From NCBI GenBank assembly GCA_025458985.1, contig JALORM010000109.1:1-6458 (forward strand): 6,458 bases of DNA, read 5' to 3'. Below are positions 5,568-6,458 of this stretch, in pieces. This DNA is from Paracoccaceae bacterium. Lineage in GTDB: Bacteria; Pseudomonadota; Alphaproteobacteria; Rhodobacterales; Rhodobacteraceae. Numbering within the stretch: the stretch's first letter is position 1; each line of letters starts with the position of its first letter. The notes beneath the pieces were generated by a model. It ran no database searches and was not told the origin of the DNA. It worked only from the letters and a program-made list of their open reading frames with translations. Position numbers and translations under genes: made by a program.

Positions 5568-6458
5568 CGCCCCCGCCGCCAAGCCCTTCTCGGTCGAGCA
5601 GGCGCTGAAGCCGCCCCGCAACCAGTGGTGGGACGTCTGGGACCAGTTCAAGACCCACAAGGGGGCGCTTGCCGGTCTGGTGATCTTCACCACCATCGTC
5701 CTTGCCACGATGCTCGGGCCGCTGATCTGGACGGTCGATCCGACCTACATCGACATCCGCGCGCGCAACCAGGGCATGAGCCTTGCCCATCCCTTCGGCG
5801 CCGACCAGCTCGGCCGCGACATGCTGGCCCGGATGATGGCGGGAGGGCGCGTGTCCATCGCGGTCGGGCTGACGGCGATGCTGCTCAGCCTGGTCCTGGG
5901 CACGCTGATCGGCGTGCTCGCGGGCTACTTCCGGCGGCTCGACGGGCTTCTGATGCGGCTCACCGACCTGTTCCTCGCGCTGCCGCTCCTGCCGCTTCTC
6001 CTCGTCATGGTGATGTTCTTCCGCGAGCCCCTCAGCCGCCTCTACGGCCCCGAGACGGGCATCTTCATCCTGATCGTCTTTGCCATCGGCGTGACGTCGT
6101 GGATGCAGACCGCCCGGATCGTGCGCGGCGAGGTGCTGGCGCTCAAGGAACGCGAGTTCGTTCTGGCCGCCCGCTCGATCGGCACCCCGCCGCGGCGGAT
6201 GATCCTGCGCCACATCCTACCCAACGTGATGAGCCCGATCATGGTCTCGGCCACGCTCGGCATCGCCAACGCGATCATCACCGAATCGGCGCTGTCGTTC
6301 CTCGGCCTCGGCTTCCCGCCCGACTTCCCGACCTGGGGGCGTCTGCTGTTCGACGCCATCGACTACATCCGCGACTATCCCAGCCGCGTGATCTGGCCGG
6401 GCGTGGCGATCAGCCTCGTCGTGCTCAGCGTCAACTACATCGGCGACGGCCTGCGCGA
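5560..6458 (+). CDS. Peptide-type ABC transporter permease, DppC/OppC-like, C-terminus cut by window edge
   Basis: Starting at ATG 5560, 299 codons are visible without a stop. The gene encodes the second channel subunit. A cytoplasmic N-terminal part (1-36, NQWWDVWDQFKTHKGAL) of the OppC_N type leads into the first membrane segment (about 37-57). The C-type block HPFGADQLGRDMLARMMAGGRVS (77-99) follows. Further membrane segments lie at about 100-122, 135-154, 168-186, 223-245 and 276-297. The EAA motif is at about 199-222 (EFVLAARSIG, with conserved G208), followed by TESALSFLGLGFPPDFPTWGRLL (241-263), a C-type signature. The visible end YIGDGLR is normally followed by a short stretch like DxLDPR, so only a few residues to about 15 are probably missing. 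GAGGA sits 6 bases before the ATG, inside the upstream permease gene, and the two genes share 8 bases, supporting coupled translation. Confidence 0.94.
   Translation, partial: MTDAPAAKPFSVEQALKPPRNQWWDVWDQFKTHKGALAGLVIFTTIVLATMLGPLIWTVDPTYIDIRARNQGMSLAHPFGADQLGRDMLARMMAGGRVSIAVGLTAMLLSLVLGTLIGVLAGYFRRLDGLLMRLTDLFLALPLLPLLLVMVMFFREPLSRLYGPETGIFILIVFAIGVTSWMQTARIVRGEVLALKEREFVLAARSIGTPPRRMILRHILPNVMSPIMVSATLGIANAIITESALSFLGLGFPPDFPTWGRLLFDAIDYIRDYPSRVIWPGVAISLVVLSVNYIGDGLR

Noticed and set aside
4452..5708. Minus-strand open frame (418 codons) opposite the first permease, with many His and Asp residues
   Set aside because: The His/Asp-rich text is the complement of permease codons; there is no metal-binding domain and no independent ribosome site worth noting.
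5509..6213. Minus-strand open frame opposite the second permease
   Set aside because: It is antisense to a canonical DppC/OppC-like protein and shows only repetitive charged composition.

Overview
The window is strongly GC-rich, with G or C at nearly every third codon position and very compact genes. This style and the protein sequences suggest an alphaproteobacterium, most likely of the Rhodobacterales/Paracoccaceae type. That assignment is an inference from composition and protein style; there is no rRNA or other marker here.

Layout: at the left edge, on the minus strand, is the first third of argE, encoding acetylornithine deacetylase; the gene runs off the window. A divergent intergenic region of about 243 bases follows (429-671), with several short dyad symmetries and an A-rich stretch. 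From 672 to the right edge, all on the plus strand, lies a complete or nearly complete peptide/nickel-type (Opp/Dpp family) ABC importer. Its genes are a DppD/OppD-like ATPase (672-1679), a DppF/OppF-like ATPase (1672-2757), a family 5 periplasmic substrate-binding protein (2759-4459), a DppB/OppB-like permease (4560-5567) and a DppC/OppC-like permease (5560 onward, cut by the window end just before its likely C-terminus).

How the parts work together: the binding protein is exported by a Sec signal peptide and captures ligand in the periplasm. The two permeases form the heterodimeric membrane channel and the two ATPases the cytoplasmic motor. The two genes of each heterodimer (D/F and B/C) overlap by 8 bases in the same way, which suggests translational coupling. 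The binding-protein gene has its own good ribosome binding site and is followed by a perfect 10-bp GC-rich stem-loop before the permeases. This could protect the upstream mRNA or reduce readthrough, so that binding protein exceeds permease. The order D-F-A-B-C differs from the textbook A-B-C-D-F order. The substrate cannot be read from sequence. In my motif alignment, the aspartate that binds the peptide amino terminus in OppA/DppA is an asparagine, so a classic di- or oligopeptide ligand should not be assumed.

I see no mobile element, CRISPR array, tRNA or rRNA, and no clearly undescribed system. The window is mostly an ordinary transporter operon with a few details worth checking.
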